A stretch of 64,000 bases of DNA from Methanosarcina barkeri MS (GTDB taxonomy: Archaea; Halobacteriota; Methanosarcinia; Methanosarcinales; Methanosarcinaceae), in contig NZ_CP009528.1 of the NCBI RefSeq assembly GCF_000970025.1, forward strand, positions 2,529,168 to 2,593,167, read 5' to 3'. The first letter of the stretch is position 1. The number at the start of each line of letters is the position of its first letter. The position numbers and the translations under genes are program-made. Below the pieces are notes generated by a model. It ran no database searches and was not told the DNA's origin. It saw only the letters and a program-made list of their open reading frames with translations. Below, in pieces: positions 1 to 8,787 of the stretch.

Positions 1-625
1 CTTTTGGAGGAATATCTACTGTTTCAAGTGGCACATTTCCCTTGTTGTCAGGATTTACCAAACGATTATTTTTCAATCTTGTAAGGAAATGCCACTCTTT
101 CTGTCTAATGGCTTTAAGGTTTTTCACACTTGCATACCATGTATCAAATAAAACGAATTTGGGATTAAAACCACGTTCTTCGGCCTTGTCAAGCATATCA
201 CGGAAATGGTCATTCTTTGTTTTGTCGTCTACATCGATGTTATAAATTCGAAAATCGATAGGTATAACGGTTGTACCGTCAGTCCAAACTAAGGTAACCA
301 GGCCTATTCCCTTTACAGTACGATGATGTTTTCCACTCCACATACGACGAACAAAAGCAATTTCTTCTGCGTATGGTTTATCTAATGTTGAATCATCAAC
401 AATTAGGTATCCTCCCTTAAGCTTGACATAACTTTTTACTTCCTCCCATAGTGCTTCCGTGTCTGGAGGTTGCCTTTGAAGGCAACGAGTAAAAGCATCA
501 TGAGAAGGAGCATTAGCTATGTCTGGATAACATCTAGCAGCTTCAGTACAGCTAAAAACGTTAGAAGCCGCAATGAGAAAATTAATGTAGTCAATGTCGG
601 TACACTTAGGTGGATTTATGTCCAT
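1..625 (-). CDS. IS701/IS4-like DDE transposase, N-terminal part (runs off the window)
   Basis: The reading frame is open from an ATG at 625 down to base 1, about 208 residues, and continues outside the window. It begins MDINPPKCTDIDYINFLIAA and contains DDSTLDKPYA at about residues 85-94, the segment around the first catalytic aspartate of IS701/IS4-type DDE transposases. A later LFDTWYASVKN fits the second catalytic region. The enzyme would cut and join the ends of its own IS. The neighbouring ABC-ATPase gene stops abruptly about 85 bases away, so the element probably inserted into it. The family name is recalled from motif style and not from a search. Confidence 0.85.
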   Translation of the reverse strand, partial: MDINPPKCTDIDYINFLIAASNVFSCTEAARCYPDIANAPSHDAFTRCLQRQPPDTEALWEEVKSYVKLKGGYLIVDDSTLDKPYAEEIAFVRRMWSGKHHRTVKGIGLVTLVWTDGTTVIPIDFRIYNIDVDDKTKNDHFRDMLDKAEERGFNPKFVLFDTWYASVKNLKAIRQKEWHFLTRLKNNRLVNPDNKGNVPLETVDIPPK

Positions 626-697
626 AACTCCGTACGTTTTTAGAGAAACACTAAGCCATAAGTATATTTATAAAGATATCAAGTTTTCGGCATTTTA

Positions 698-713
698 ACT
701 GCGTAAGTCCTAT
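698..713. repeat. Presumed terminal end of the insertion sequence
   Basis: The string actgcgtaagtcctatgt lies where the ABC-ATPase frame breaks off. Its reverse complement, starting AGGACTTACGCAG, resembles IS701-family termini. The TAG at 710-712 that ends the ATPase appears to be supplied by the IS end. The other end and any target duplication lie outside the window, so the exact edge is inferred. Confidence 0.45.
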
Positions 714-1012
714 GTAGGTATCAAATTAAAAGCCTGGAATACAAAACCTATCGTCTGTCTGTGGAGTTGGACAAGATAGGAAGAATTTCTGTAGTCAACT
801 TCGGTACCTTCTATAAAAACACTGCCAGAAGTAGGCTGGTCAAGGCAGCCAATAATGTTAAGTAGTGTTGACTTCCCTGACCCGGAAGCTCCAATAAAGG
901 AAACAAATTCCCCTTCTTTAATTTCCACATTTACATTCTTGAGGGCTTCTACACGCAGTCCGGAGCCAAAAGTATAAAACTTTGATAAGTCTCTGGTTTC
1001 AACAATATTCAT
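710..1012 (-). pseudogene. ABC transporter ATPase (LolD/MacB type), truncated by IS insertion
   Basis: The 100-residue product holds the first half of an ABC ATPase: Walker A GASGSGKST at about 42-50 and the Q-loop segment GFVFQAFNLIPT at the very end. The ABC signature, Walker B and switch histidine are missing, whereas the family is normally about 225 residues. The frame ends at the presumed IS edge, so the gene is broken and cannot hydrolyse ATP. Its style matches the MacB/LolD class that works with FtsX-like permeases. It starts 24 bases after the upstream DUF3344 gene stops, so it was probably the third gene of that operon. Its permease partner may lie beyond the IS. Confidence 0.85.
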
Positions 1013-1036
1013 CTATCATCCCTTTCCTGCAAGAGG

Positions 1037-2023
1037 TTAGATACCTCTCTTTTCAGAGGATTCAGGCTCTTCAAGATTAAGCACAAGTATCGCATTTGTT
1101 GCCAGAAGATAGTCCCCTTCGTCCTGAATGCTAACAAAATTCTCAGTTGGCACCAGATAGTCTCCTACCGGTTTCTCATCCAGAGCAACCTGAACAGTAT
1201 CATTTGTCTGGTATACATTCTCCCAGCTTTTACCACTTCCAAACAGAAGCTGGATGATATCTCCCAGGACTGGAAGACTACTGGTCTCCTCGTTAAAAAA
1301 AAGCTTATTTCTGGCTTCTCTGCCTGAACTGTAGCCCCCTGAAGGCGAGACTGTTATCAACTGTGCATCTGTAATATTATCGGGATTAATATCCCCTTTA
1401 AAATAAGTGGTCATTGTTGCTACTTCTGGAGTAATCCCATAATCGGCATACAGCATATCACAGCCTTCATTAATCCAGTATTCGATAGTCGGTGATTTGG
1501 GGTCCTCATAGGCGAGAAGAAGCCCGATACCCTGTACGCAAAAGGTACTTCCGTTTTTGTCCGTATTCATCAGTGAAATGGAGTAATTTCCGGGCTTGGA
1601 AATTTTTCCACTTAGGTCATATGCATTCATCCCCGAGAAATAATCATATCTTGAAACAAATCCCTTTGTGTCCGTATACATATGCCCCTCAGGCAGAGAT
1701 TCAATATTTCCTGAGCTTATAATGGAAGCGTTGAATTGCGGATATATGCCTTCAAGATCCTTTTTACTCCAGACCCAGTAAACGTAAGCTTTTGCAACCT
1801 TAATAGAACTCCCTGAAGGGGGATTAACACTAAAGTTAACCATATAGCTTTTATTGTATGCAAGCTCACCGCTGTATTTACTATCCCCAAGAGAAAAATC
1901 AAGGCCTCCATGGTTCTCGTCATGGATGATAGTCTGAAGGGGTTTGTCTCCGGCGTACGAAGCTGAAGCTGGAAAAGTGAGCAGCAGGAGATTAAGTAAA
2001 ATTGCGACTGGCTTCAAATTCAT
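1037..2023 (-). CDS. Secreted DUF3344 surface protein
   Basis: About 328 residues if started at the ATG at 2023, which puts a clean signal peptide (NLKPVAILLNLLLLTFPASASYA) at the N-terminus. Longer starts up to 2062 exist. The body is one DUF3344 domain, with hallmarks such as AKAYVYWVWS, VSRYDYFSGMNAYDLSG and IEYWINEGCDMLYADYG. The biochemical role of DUF3344 is unknown; members are exported surface proteins of methanogens. The start overlaps the 3' end of the preceding DUF3344/CARDB gene by about 30 bases, implying translational coupling. No transmembrane or sorting tail is visible at the C-terminus. Confidence 0.85.
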   Translation of the reverse strand: MNLKPVAILLNLLLLTFPASASYAGDKPLQTIIHDENHGGLDFSLGDSKYSGELAYNKSYMVNFSVNPPSGSSIKVAKAYVYWVWSKKDLEGIYPQFNASIISSGNIESLPEGHMYTDTKGFVSRYDYFSGMNAYDLSGKISKPGNYSISLMNTDKNGSTFCVQGIGLLLAYEDPKSPTIEYWINEGCDMLYADYGITPEVATMTTYFKGDINPDNITDAQLITVSPSGGYSSGREARNKLFFNEETSSLPVLGDIIQLLFGSGKSWENVYQTNDTVQVALDEKPVGDYLVPTENFVSIQDEGDYLLATNAILVLNLEEPESSEKRGI

Positions 2024-3779
2024 TGTTATCATCATCCGACTCAATAATATGGTTATTCTCATCGACTTTCGCTTTAATGGTGTGTTCTCCGCTCAGGGTT
2101 TCAACCTGTATATCATTCACGATTGTTTTTTGGCCTGCCAGCTCCGGGATATTCAGTACAGTGACACTTTTTCCATCAAGAGAGATATTTACATCGAAGT
2201 TCCGAGCTGAAGCTTCTCCGTTATTAACAATCTTTACCGGGATAGAGTAGGCAGTTTTTTCTGTTGCGTGAGATTCCTCAACACAGCCACTTAAAGCCAT
2301 TATTAGAAATACCGCAAGTAAAAGTAGTAGAATCGGTTTTTTTCTCCGAGACCCTAATATCGAGAGGAAAGAAAGGCAAATTATCGAAGAAGATGCAGCT
2401 TCTGTCTTTGTCTCGATTTTCACAGGGTCCCCAAGGGAAACCGAAAGATCTGGCTTTGACTTGACGTTTACGTTTAATGCGCAAGCATTATTTTCATTAT
2501 TTGATTCATTTATACTGTTTTTCGGATTCACAGAAAGTTCAAGCAAGTGTTTTCCTTTGACAGCAGGCCATGAAATAGAAGAACTGTACACTCCTGATGC
2601 CGTCATCTGTATTGGGATAGTTGAAACCTCATTTCCATCTACCCGAAAACTCACGGTACAATTCTGATCGCAGATTCCTCCAGGATTGTTTATTGTGAAG
2701 GAAACTTTAGCAGGCGTTCCATCAACCAGCTCATTTTCTGAGGCATTCATCTCAGGATAGAGATCAGGAAGTACAGATGCGGTATCCTTTGAGGTCAGAA
2801 TCAGGGCTGCAAGGACAGGATGCAGGTAGTCCTCCCCTTCCTGTTCATCAATTTCCCCGTCCCCGTTCATGTCAATTCCCCTCAAAAAGGCTGCGGAGTT
2901 ATTGGCCTGTAAATAATCAAGAACATTGAAACTTTCTATATCAAAATATCTGGAAATAGGACCTTCGCCTCCATAGGCATCATTACTGATCTCATCAGCA
3001 ACGTCCCTAACATTTTCTCCATACTTTTCAGAGAGGTTCTTAGGTGAGGTTCCAAGCATCTTTCCATTGAACTCGAGATAATCAGGCAAGCCTTTTGTTC
3101 CGGTAAGGTATACTACCGAAAGATTTGCAGCATCCTTGCTGCTCAAAGCCTGTCCGCAGCTGAAATTGACATTTGTCACGTCATTTGAATTTGCCAGGGT
3201 ACCGCTCCAGCCTTTACCATGAAGATTTACGTTTCCACTCAAAAGCTGGTAGGAAACTGTAGATGCTTTTTTATTTTCACAGGCCGCAGCAAGTACTGCA
3301 CCATAGACCCTTCCATCCAGTTTGTTCCCTGGCTCACCCTTGCTCGTAAGGACATTCACCATATTTTTACCGTTTTTCGTGATATTGCTTACATCATAGG
3401 AAACCCAGTAAACTCCATGACCTGCGCAGTATACATCTTTGCTTTCGTCATTAACCCCGGCAAGCGGTAGCTGCTCAAGCTTTTGCCCGTTAAACTTGGG
3501 TTGTACCCATCCTTCGTAATTTTCCGTACCTCCCCAAACTCCGATATACAGGCGAGCCCAGCGGACAGTACCGTCTGGAACGCTAAAATTTTCGGAGTAG
3601 GGAGGAAATGCAAGTCCATGTCCTCCGTCTATGTAAACTTCTCCTTGAAAAGTGCCCTGAGCATCCGGAGTTAAGGGTATACCTTCAAAAGAGTAGCTGG
3701 CTCCTGTAGGAGGAATTGAAATGAGCAATGAGAGCAAAAAGACAAACAAGATAATTATTTTTGAAATTTCTGTTTTCAT
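1992..3779 (-). CDS. Secreted DUF3344-CARDB protein with an internal membrane/lipobox-like segment
   Basis: 595 residues. A signal peptide (about 1-28) is followed by a DUF3344 domain (about 30-340) and a dockerin-like acidic patch DMNGDGEIDEQEG near 305. A CARDB-type Ig fold runs to about 450 and a second one occupies the C-terminus. The second CARDB domain is odd. After PDLSVSLGDPVKIE comes a basic RRKK and a long hydrophobic run ending LMALSGCVEES (Cys at about 499), which looks exactly like a lipoprotein signal, and then the rest of the domain. This may be a lipoprotein gene fused into the domain or a membrane-spanning insert. First gene of a three-gene leftward operon. Confidence 0.85.
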   Translation of the reverse strand: MKTEISKIIILFVFLLSLLISIPPTGASYSFEGIPLTPDAQGTFQGEVYIDGGHGLAFPPYSENFSVPDGTVRWARLYIGVWGGTENYEGWVQPKFNGQKLEQLPLAGVNDESKDVYCAGHGVYWVSYDVSNITKNGKNMVNVLTSKGEPGNKLDGRVYGAVLAAACENKKASTVSYQLLSGNVNLHGKGWSGTLANSNDVTNVNFSCGQALSSKDAANLSVVYLTGTKGLPDYLEFNGKMLGTSPKNLSEKYGENVRDVADEISNDAYGGEGPISRYFDIESFNVLDYLQANNSAAFLRGIDMNGDGEIDEQEGEDYLHPVLAALILTSKDTASVLPDLYPEMNASENELVDGTPAKVSFTINNPGGICDQNCTVSFRVDGNEVSTIPIQMTASGVYSSSISWPAVKGKHLLELSVNPKNSINESNNENNACALNVNVKSKPDLSVSLGDPVKIETKTEAASSSIICLSFLSILGSRRKKPILLLLLAVFLIMALSGCVEESHATEKTAYSIPVKIVNNGEASARNFDVNISLDGKSVTVLNIPELAGQKTIVNDIQVETLSGEHTIKAKVDENNHIIESDDDNNEFEASRNFT

Positions 3780-4439
3780 AGCCGTTCACTTTCACAACAG
3801 AGTAATCTCAACTTTGAGAGAAGCTAACAAATCTCTGATTTCATTTTGGGTAGATTCCTTTAAGTTTGTAAAATTAATATGTCAAACTTTACGTCATAAT
3901 TGAATAATTACAAAAACTTAAAGGTTATTAAATATTACTATTTTCTTATATTGTATGAAATATTATAATAAAACGTAATTTAATTATATGTTAACGAATA
4001 TCTTCGTTCAGAAACAAATTGTAAAAAGATTATATTGCCAATAATAAACAAATCTTATTATAGGAATTTAATCTCATTTAGAATCATTCAAATCAAATTA
4101 AAAGTAATAATCAAGTTGCTTGCTATTTAAAGTATCAATATTTCTATTTTCAATTTTTAAGCTTTCATTTTCACTTTGGTATGGATTTTAATATCTAATA
4201 ATGACAATAATTATTGCTATATTAACATATTAATTAATCATTTTTTAACAAAAATTATATACTCTAACTTATTAGCTATTTACTAAATTATACCCTTTGA
4301 AAATTTATTTAATAAATTATATTATTTAAAAATTTACATAATAAGTTACAACATTTTAGTCTACTGAAAAACAAAATTAAACAATATTTCGTCCAAATTA
4401 GATATTTCATCCAAATTAGTTAGTGTTAGAGTCTCAAAT
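3780..4439. other. AT-rich intergenic region, nothing recognised
   Basis: The region separates two divergent DUF3344 genes and should hold both promoters. It is extremely AT-rich, with many TATA-like strings, so no single promoter can be chosen. No repeat or RNA gene stood out. Confidence 0.5.
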
Positions 4440-4616
4440 TTGGCGAAGACGAATGAGAAGGAAGAGCTTGACTCGGGCTTTCCCCAGCATCTTGCAGAAT
4501 TAGTAGACAAGCAAGACCTATGTGAAACTAGAATAGTAAAGATAGCTGAAAAAGGAACATGGAGATGCGGAATAGTAATAATAGGCAAATTTTGCAGGTG
4601 GGAAGATAAAATATGA
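4440..4616 (+). other. Possible small ORF or gene remnant overlapping the next start
   Basis: The frame that reads LAKTNEKEELDSGFPQ and ends KFCRWEDKI is open from a stop at 4365 to a TGA at 4614-4616, which overlaps the ATG of the next gene (ATGA). It has no ATG; a TTG at 4440 is the only candidate start. Its composition differs from the AT-rich DNA around it and looks like coding sequence. It could be a decayed gene tail or a coupled leader peptide. Not recognised. Confidence 0.25.
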
Positions 4617-5842
4617 AGACAAGAAAAGTAGAACAAAAAGGAGATCAAAAGGAGAATTATAATAAGAAACAGAATCGGAAAACAACTAAAAAGCATAATG
4701 TAAAGAGTGAACATAAAATAAGGAAAGTAAAACTCAGTAAAGAAATAAATATATTTCACCGTATAGCAAAGATATTTTGCGTGATGGCAGTATTATGCTG
4801 TTTACTTACCTTGCCTGCCATGGCTCAGGCCCCCGAAAAAAACGGATACATAGCTGATAAACCCCTTGAAACATATGTCCATGACACAGTTAAGGGTGAC
4901 CTCTATTATAGTGTAGGGAGCAGTTACTACAGCGGTAAGGTCTATCCCGGAGACGTATATTCTGCAACACATAATGTCGACCTGCCCGAAGGGGCGACAG
5001 TAAAATTCGCAAGGCTCTATAATTACTGGACCTGGAGTGCCGAAGGTGTTACGGGCAGGTATCCTGAAATGAAGTTGAGTTTTAACGGGAAAGAGCTTAC
5101 ACCTGATAAAGAATTCAGTGACCGGAAAGGCTGGGGCATCTATGATTATCCCACAGGCACCTGGGCTTATAATGTAACGGATCTTATAAGTGGTTCGGGA
5201 ACTTATAGCACTGAAATTGGAAACACAGGCCCTGAGGCATCTTTTGTTTGTATTGATGGTGTAGGTTTGCTAATAGTTTATACGGACGCGAACGGAAAAG
5301 ATATTGAATACTGGATCAACGAAGGAGCTGACGAACTTAATTCCCAGATGGATGAGAACGGTAACCCGCTTTATTATGCGACCCCTAATGAGACAGTATG
5401 TGAAATGCTCAAGCCTACCTTGCAGCTTCCTGTCCGCAGTGCAACCCTCTGGACAATCGCTCAATCTGGAAACTGGGAGAATAGCAATCTCTTAGTAAAC
5501 GATCAAAAGTTTCCCGGAATTACCAATGGAGAACCCTACCCGGACCTTGATACCGACACAAGAGACATCACAGACAGTCTGAAACCTGGAGAAAATTCTA
5601 TCCTTTTCCAGGATATCGGAGATTATGTAGTACCTTCAGGGGCTTTCTTAGTGATTGAAACAGATCCACAGACAGCACAAGCCTCTGAAGAAACTTCCGG
5701 GAAATCAGATGAAACAGGTAAAACTCAGGATACCTCTGGAACCGAAGCAAAGGATACCCCAGGATTTGGATTTGGTTATACCCTTGCTTTGTTAACCGGA
5801 GGCAAATTGCTTGCAGGGCATAGATATAAAAAGTTGAAATAA
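4613..5842 (+). CDS. DUF3344 surface protein with PGF-CTERM-like anchor
   Basis: 409 residues from ATG 4613, with AGGTGG about 12 bases upstream. The first 45 residues are very lysine-rich and precede a hydrophobic signal (FCVMAVLCCLLTLPAMAQA, about 55-73), so a later start near Met57 is possible. A DUF3344 domain follows (about 80-350: FARLYNYWTW, DYPTGTWAYNVTDL, IEYWINEGADEL). A Ser/Thr/Glu-rich linker leads to PGFGFGYTLALL and a basic end, the layout of PGF-CTERM proteins. In those, archaeosortase A removes the tail and a lipid anchors the protein. This is the only DUF3344 protein here with such a tail. Confidence 0.85.
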   Translation: MKTRKVEQKGDQKENYNKKQNRKTTKKHNVKSEHKIRKVKLSKEINIFHRIAKIFCVMAVLCCLLTLPAMAQAPEKNGYIADKPLETYVHDTVKGDLYYSVGSSYYSGKVYPGDVYSATHNVDLPEGATVKFARLYNYWTWSAEGVTGRYPEMKLSFNGKELTPDKEFSDRKGWGIYDYPTGTWAYNVTDLISGSGTYSTEIGNTGPEASFVCIDGVGLLIVYTDANGKDIEYWINEGADELNSQMDENGNPLYYATPNETVCEMLKPTLQLPVRSATLWTIAQSGNWENSNLLVNDQKFPGITNGEPYPDLDTDTRDITDSLKPGENSILFQDIGDYVVPSGAFLVIETDPQTAQASEETSGKSDETGKTQDTSGTEAKDTPGFGFGYTLALLTGGKLLAGHRYKKLK

Positions 5843-5872
5843 ACTGTGCCCCTATTCTTCAGGCATTCTTCG

Positions 5873-6748
5873 TCAAACAGGTACAGTACCTCCGAAACCC
5901 ATATAGCTCAGATAAAGCCCACCTGACGTTAAAAGGATTGTATATATCAGAAAGATGTAATCGCTCCTTTTTAATTTGAGTTCGTTTACGTAGGTCCTGT
6001 GCCTGTTTGCCCGAAAGCCCCGGGTGTCGGCTGCAATAGCAAGCTTTCTTCCTGCACGGAGTATATTAACTACGAGAGGAACAAGGATATATTTCAGGGC
6101 CTTTGCTTTTCTGCGGATGTCTTTAAGCTCAAGCCCTCTTGCTTGCATTGCATTCAGGATTACACTACTCTCTTCGAGCATTGTAGGAGCAAAGCTGACC
6201 GCAGAGGAAACCATAAATGCAATTTCGTATGGAATTCCTATTCGATAATTTTTCCCTGCGATCCGAATTTCAAAAAAGCGAACAAATGCATCGATAAGCA
6301 TTCCGGGATGAGTTGTGGCAATAACAAGCATAGCAGCACTTAGACAAGCCATAACACGGAAAGATTGATACAGGCCATAGATGGCTCCATCTGCATAGAA
6401 ATAGATCCCTCCTGTAAGAGGTCCTATCAATGGGAAAGAAGATGGAATGAGAGTAAACAACGGTTCTTTGGCCCAATAATAAAAAAAAGCCTGTGATATT
6501 GTAAAGCTTAACAGGACACTCCCGAAGATAATAAGCATTGCCTTTATCCTGCTTTTTGAGGGCTTTAATATAAACCAGAAAGGTAAAGTTGATATGAATA
6601 ATATTGCCAATAAGTCTGGAGTTCCGAAAACAACACTTAGCACCGAAATTCCAAAAAGCCAGAGCAGTTTAACTCTCGGGTCAAGCCTGTGAAGCAGGCT
6701 ATCTTTTTGTTCATAGCGAAAAAGACTTTTCAAATAAGGACTCTCCAT
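5873..6748 (-). CDS. ecfT: ECF transporter transmembrane subunit EcfT (CbiQ family)
   Basis: 291 residues with several membrane segments. It carries the two Ala-Arg-Gly-type coupling motifs of EcfT: QARGLELKDIRRKAKAL at about 200-216 and TRGFRANRHRTYVNE about 40 residues later. These helices touch the two ATPases. EcfT couples ATP hydrolysis to a separate substrate-binding S component for vitamin or metal (Co/Ni) uptake. The fused ATPase gene is divergent, 70 bases away, so both probably share one control region. No S component is visible in the window, so the substrate is unknown. Confidence 0.9.
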   Translation of the reverse strand: MESPYLKSLFRYEQKDSLLHRLDPRVKLLWLFGISVLSVVFGTPDLLAILFISTLPFWFILKPSKSRIKAMLIIFGSVLLSFTISQAFFYYWAKEPLFTLIPSSFPLIGPLTGGIYFYADGAIYGLYQSFRVMACLSAAMLVIATTHPGMLIDAFVRFFEIRIAGKNYRIGIPYEIAFMVSSAVSFAPTMLEESSVILNAMQARGLELKDIRRKAKALKYILVPLVVNILRAGRKLAIAADTRGFRANRHRTYVNELKLKRSDYIFLIYTILLTSGGLYLSYMGFGGTVPV

Positions 6749-6818
6749 AGAAGTTCGTCATACGAAAATATATTATAATCAAACTATTTCTTACTTTTCA
6801 TAATAAATTTAAACTTAA

Positions 6819-8636
6819 ATGTGTAACGAAGAGACAGATAATATGGATTCCATGTTGGAGAAAGTTGCAGTTGCCAGGCCAATTGCACATATCAAGCTTG
6901 AAAACCTAACATACAGCTACCCCCATTCAGATTCCCAGATACTTTCGGACATAAATCTTGAACTTAAAAAAGGGGAATTTGTGCTCCTTGTGGGTCCCAG
7001 CGGGTGTGGAAAAAGTACTCTTGTCCGCTGCCTTAACAGGCTAATTCCAGAAATTTCAGGAGGAAGTTTTTCCGGGCGTGTTCTGCTTCATGGACAAGAT
7101 CTTAAAAACGAAAAAATTAATAAGTTGGCTCTTGAAGTTGGAATGGTGTTCCAGAACCCCGAAACCCAATTGTTTCGTATGACAGTAGCTGAAGATATTT
7201 CTTTTGGGCCTGAAAATTTAGGTTTACCCATAATTGAAGTACTGTCCCGAGTAGAAAAAGCTCTCAAAGCAGTTAGGCTGGAGAAGCTAAGGGATCATTT
7301 CATTTTCACACTCTCAGGAGGGGAAAAACAGAGGACTGCAATAGGAGGAAATCTAGCAATGGAGCCTGAGATCCTTGTTCTTGACGAGCCAACATCGGAT
7401 CTTGATCCTGCAGGCACCCAGAAAGTGCTTGAGCTGCTAAGGAAACTAAACGAAGAAAAGCAGACAACCCTTATCCTTATAGAACACAAACTTGACTCGG
7501 TTTTTGAAATTGCAGACCGTATGCTTGTTATGGATAAAGGTAGGTTTATCTTTGATGGAAAACCTTTTGAAATCCTATGCCGCGAAGAAGTAACACTTAA
7601 AAAACTCGGGATTCACCCCCCTCAACTCACTGAAATTTTTCACCTGCTGGAAATGGATTATGAAGCTTCAATAGTTCCGTCCTATGAAAATGTTCTGAAG
7701 CGACTTGCTGAACTTCTGCAAGTGCCTGCTACCAGGCAACTTGAAAACCATAGATGGCAAAAACCTGAAACTTCCGGTTCTATTTTACCTTCAGAAGAAA
7801 ACTTACCCTTTGTACGGATAGAGAACCTCTACTACAGGCCTGAAGATGGTTCGGAAATCCTGAAAAACATTAATCTGAATATCAAAAGTGGAGAGTTTCT
7901 TGCTCTTCTTGGGCACAACGGAGCTGGAAAGACAACTCTAGCAGGCCACTTGATAGGGTTTTACAGACCCTCTTTTGGAAGAATCCTGCTTAATGGAAAA
8001 GACATAGAGAGGTATTCTACAGCTCAGTTATCGAAAAAAGTCGGGTATCTTTTCCAGAATCCAGATTCGCAGATATTTATGGATAGTGTAACTAAAGAAG
8101 TCCGTTTTGGACTCGAAAACATGGATATTCCCAAAGACAAAATTGAAAAACTGGTAGACGAATCCCTGGAAACAATGGAACTTTCAGCTTATAAAGATAG
8201 GCACCCTCATTCTCTTTCAAGAGGGCAACGACAGCGCTTGGCAGTAGCTTCCATTCTTGCTCTCGAACCGGACCTTCTTGTTCTGGACGAACCGACAACA
8301 GGGCAGGACAGAGGGCACATAGCAAAGTTCCTGGACAAGATTAAGGAACTGAATAAACTTGGGAAAACGGTCATTCTCATAACACATGATATGGAACTTG
8401 TAGCCGAGTATGCTGAGAGGGTTGTCGTGATGAAGCAGGGAAGAATCCTGCTGGACGGACCAACAGCAAATGTGTTTTCAAATACGGAAAAATTAAATGA
8501 AGCTGGAATCATCCCTCCCCTTCTTTCAAGGCTTTGCTTGGACCTTCGAAAACAAGGAATTAATATACCTCCCCTGCTCACGGTTTCCGAATTGAAATGT
8601 TTCCTTCAGGAGCATTGCCCCGAGTTTAAGGATTGA
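6819..8636 (+). CDS. Fused double ATPase of an ECF transporter (EcfA1-EcfA2 type)
   Basis: 605 residues with two complete ABC ATPase domains in tandem. Domain 1: Walker A VGPSGCGKST at about 59-67, signature LSGGEKQR at about 165, Walker B ILVLDEPTSDLD at about 184-195. Domain 2: Walker A GHNGAGKTT at about 365, signature LSRGQRQR at about 466, Walker B LLVLDEPTTGQD at about 486. Both also keep a Q-loop, FQNPETQ and FQNPDSQ, as in CbiO/EcfA proteins. It should pair with EcfT encoded divergently at 5873-6748 to power uptake. Fusion of the two ATPases into one chain is common in methanogens. ATG 6819 was chosen, but the Met at residue 9 or 12 is also possible. Confidence 0.92.
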   Translation: MCNEETDNMDSMLEKVAVARPIAHIKLENLTYSYPHSDSQILSDINLELKKGEFVLLVGPSGCGKSTLVRCLNRLIPEISGGSFSGRVLLHGQDLKNEKINKLALEVGMVFQNPETQLFRMTVAEDISFGPENLGLPIIEVLSRVEKALKAVRLEKLRDHFIFTLSGGEKQRTAIGGNLAMEPEILVLDEPTSDLDPAGTQKVLELLRKLNEEKQTTLILIEHKLDSVFEIADRMLVMDKGRFIFDGKPFEILCREEVTLKKLGIHPPQLTEIFHLLEMDYEASIVPSYENVLKRLAELLQVPATRQLENHRWQKPETSGSILPSEENLPFVRIENLYYRPEDGSEILKNINLNIKSGEFLALLGHNGAGKTTLAGHLIGFYRPSFGRILLNGKDIERYSTAQLSKKVGYLFQNPDSQIFMDSVTKEVRFGLENMDIPKDKIEKLVDESLETMELSAYKDRHPHSLSRGQRQRLAVASILALEPDLLVLDEPTTGQDRGHIAKFLDKIKELNKLGKTVILITHDMELVAEYAERVVVMKQGRILLDGPTANVFSNTEKLNEAGIIPPLLSRLCLDLRKQGINIPPLLTVSELKCFLQEHCPEFKD

Positions 8637-8639
8637 AAC

Positions 8640-8783
8640 GTGAAATCAAAGAAAGATCCGCATAAAAAGAAAAAGAAAAAGAAAGATTCACGTAAAAAGA
8701 AAAAGAAAGAAAATGTAAATAAAATTGATCAATGGCTCCCCACTCCTTTTTTAGTCCTGATCTTTTTCTCTTTTTCAGTTTAA
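8640..8783 (+). repeat. Lysine-codon low-complexity tract, possible small basic ORF
   Basis: Directly after the ATPase gene lies an A-rich tract built of repeated aaagaaaaag units. A GTG at 8640 would open a 47-residue frame: a poly-Lys stretch, then LPTPFLVLIFFSFSV. There is no ribosome site other than the end of the ATPase gene. I think it is more likely low-complexity DNA between two convergent genes than a protein. Confidence 0.3.
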
Positions 8784-8787
8784 GGGT

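Noticed and set aside
4361-4759. Leftward hydrophobic 132-residue frame over the DUF3344 start
   Set aside because: It is antisense to the Lys-rich N-terminus and to AT-rich DNA; the hydrophobicity is a by-product of T-rich codons.
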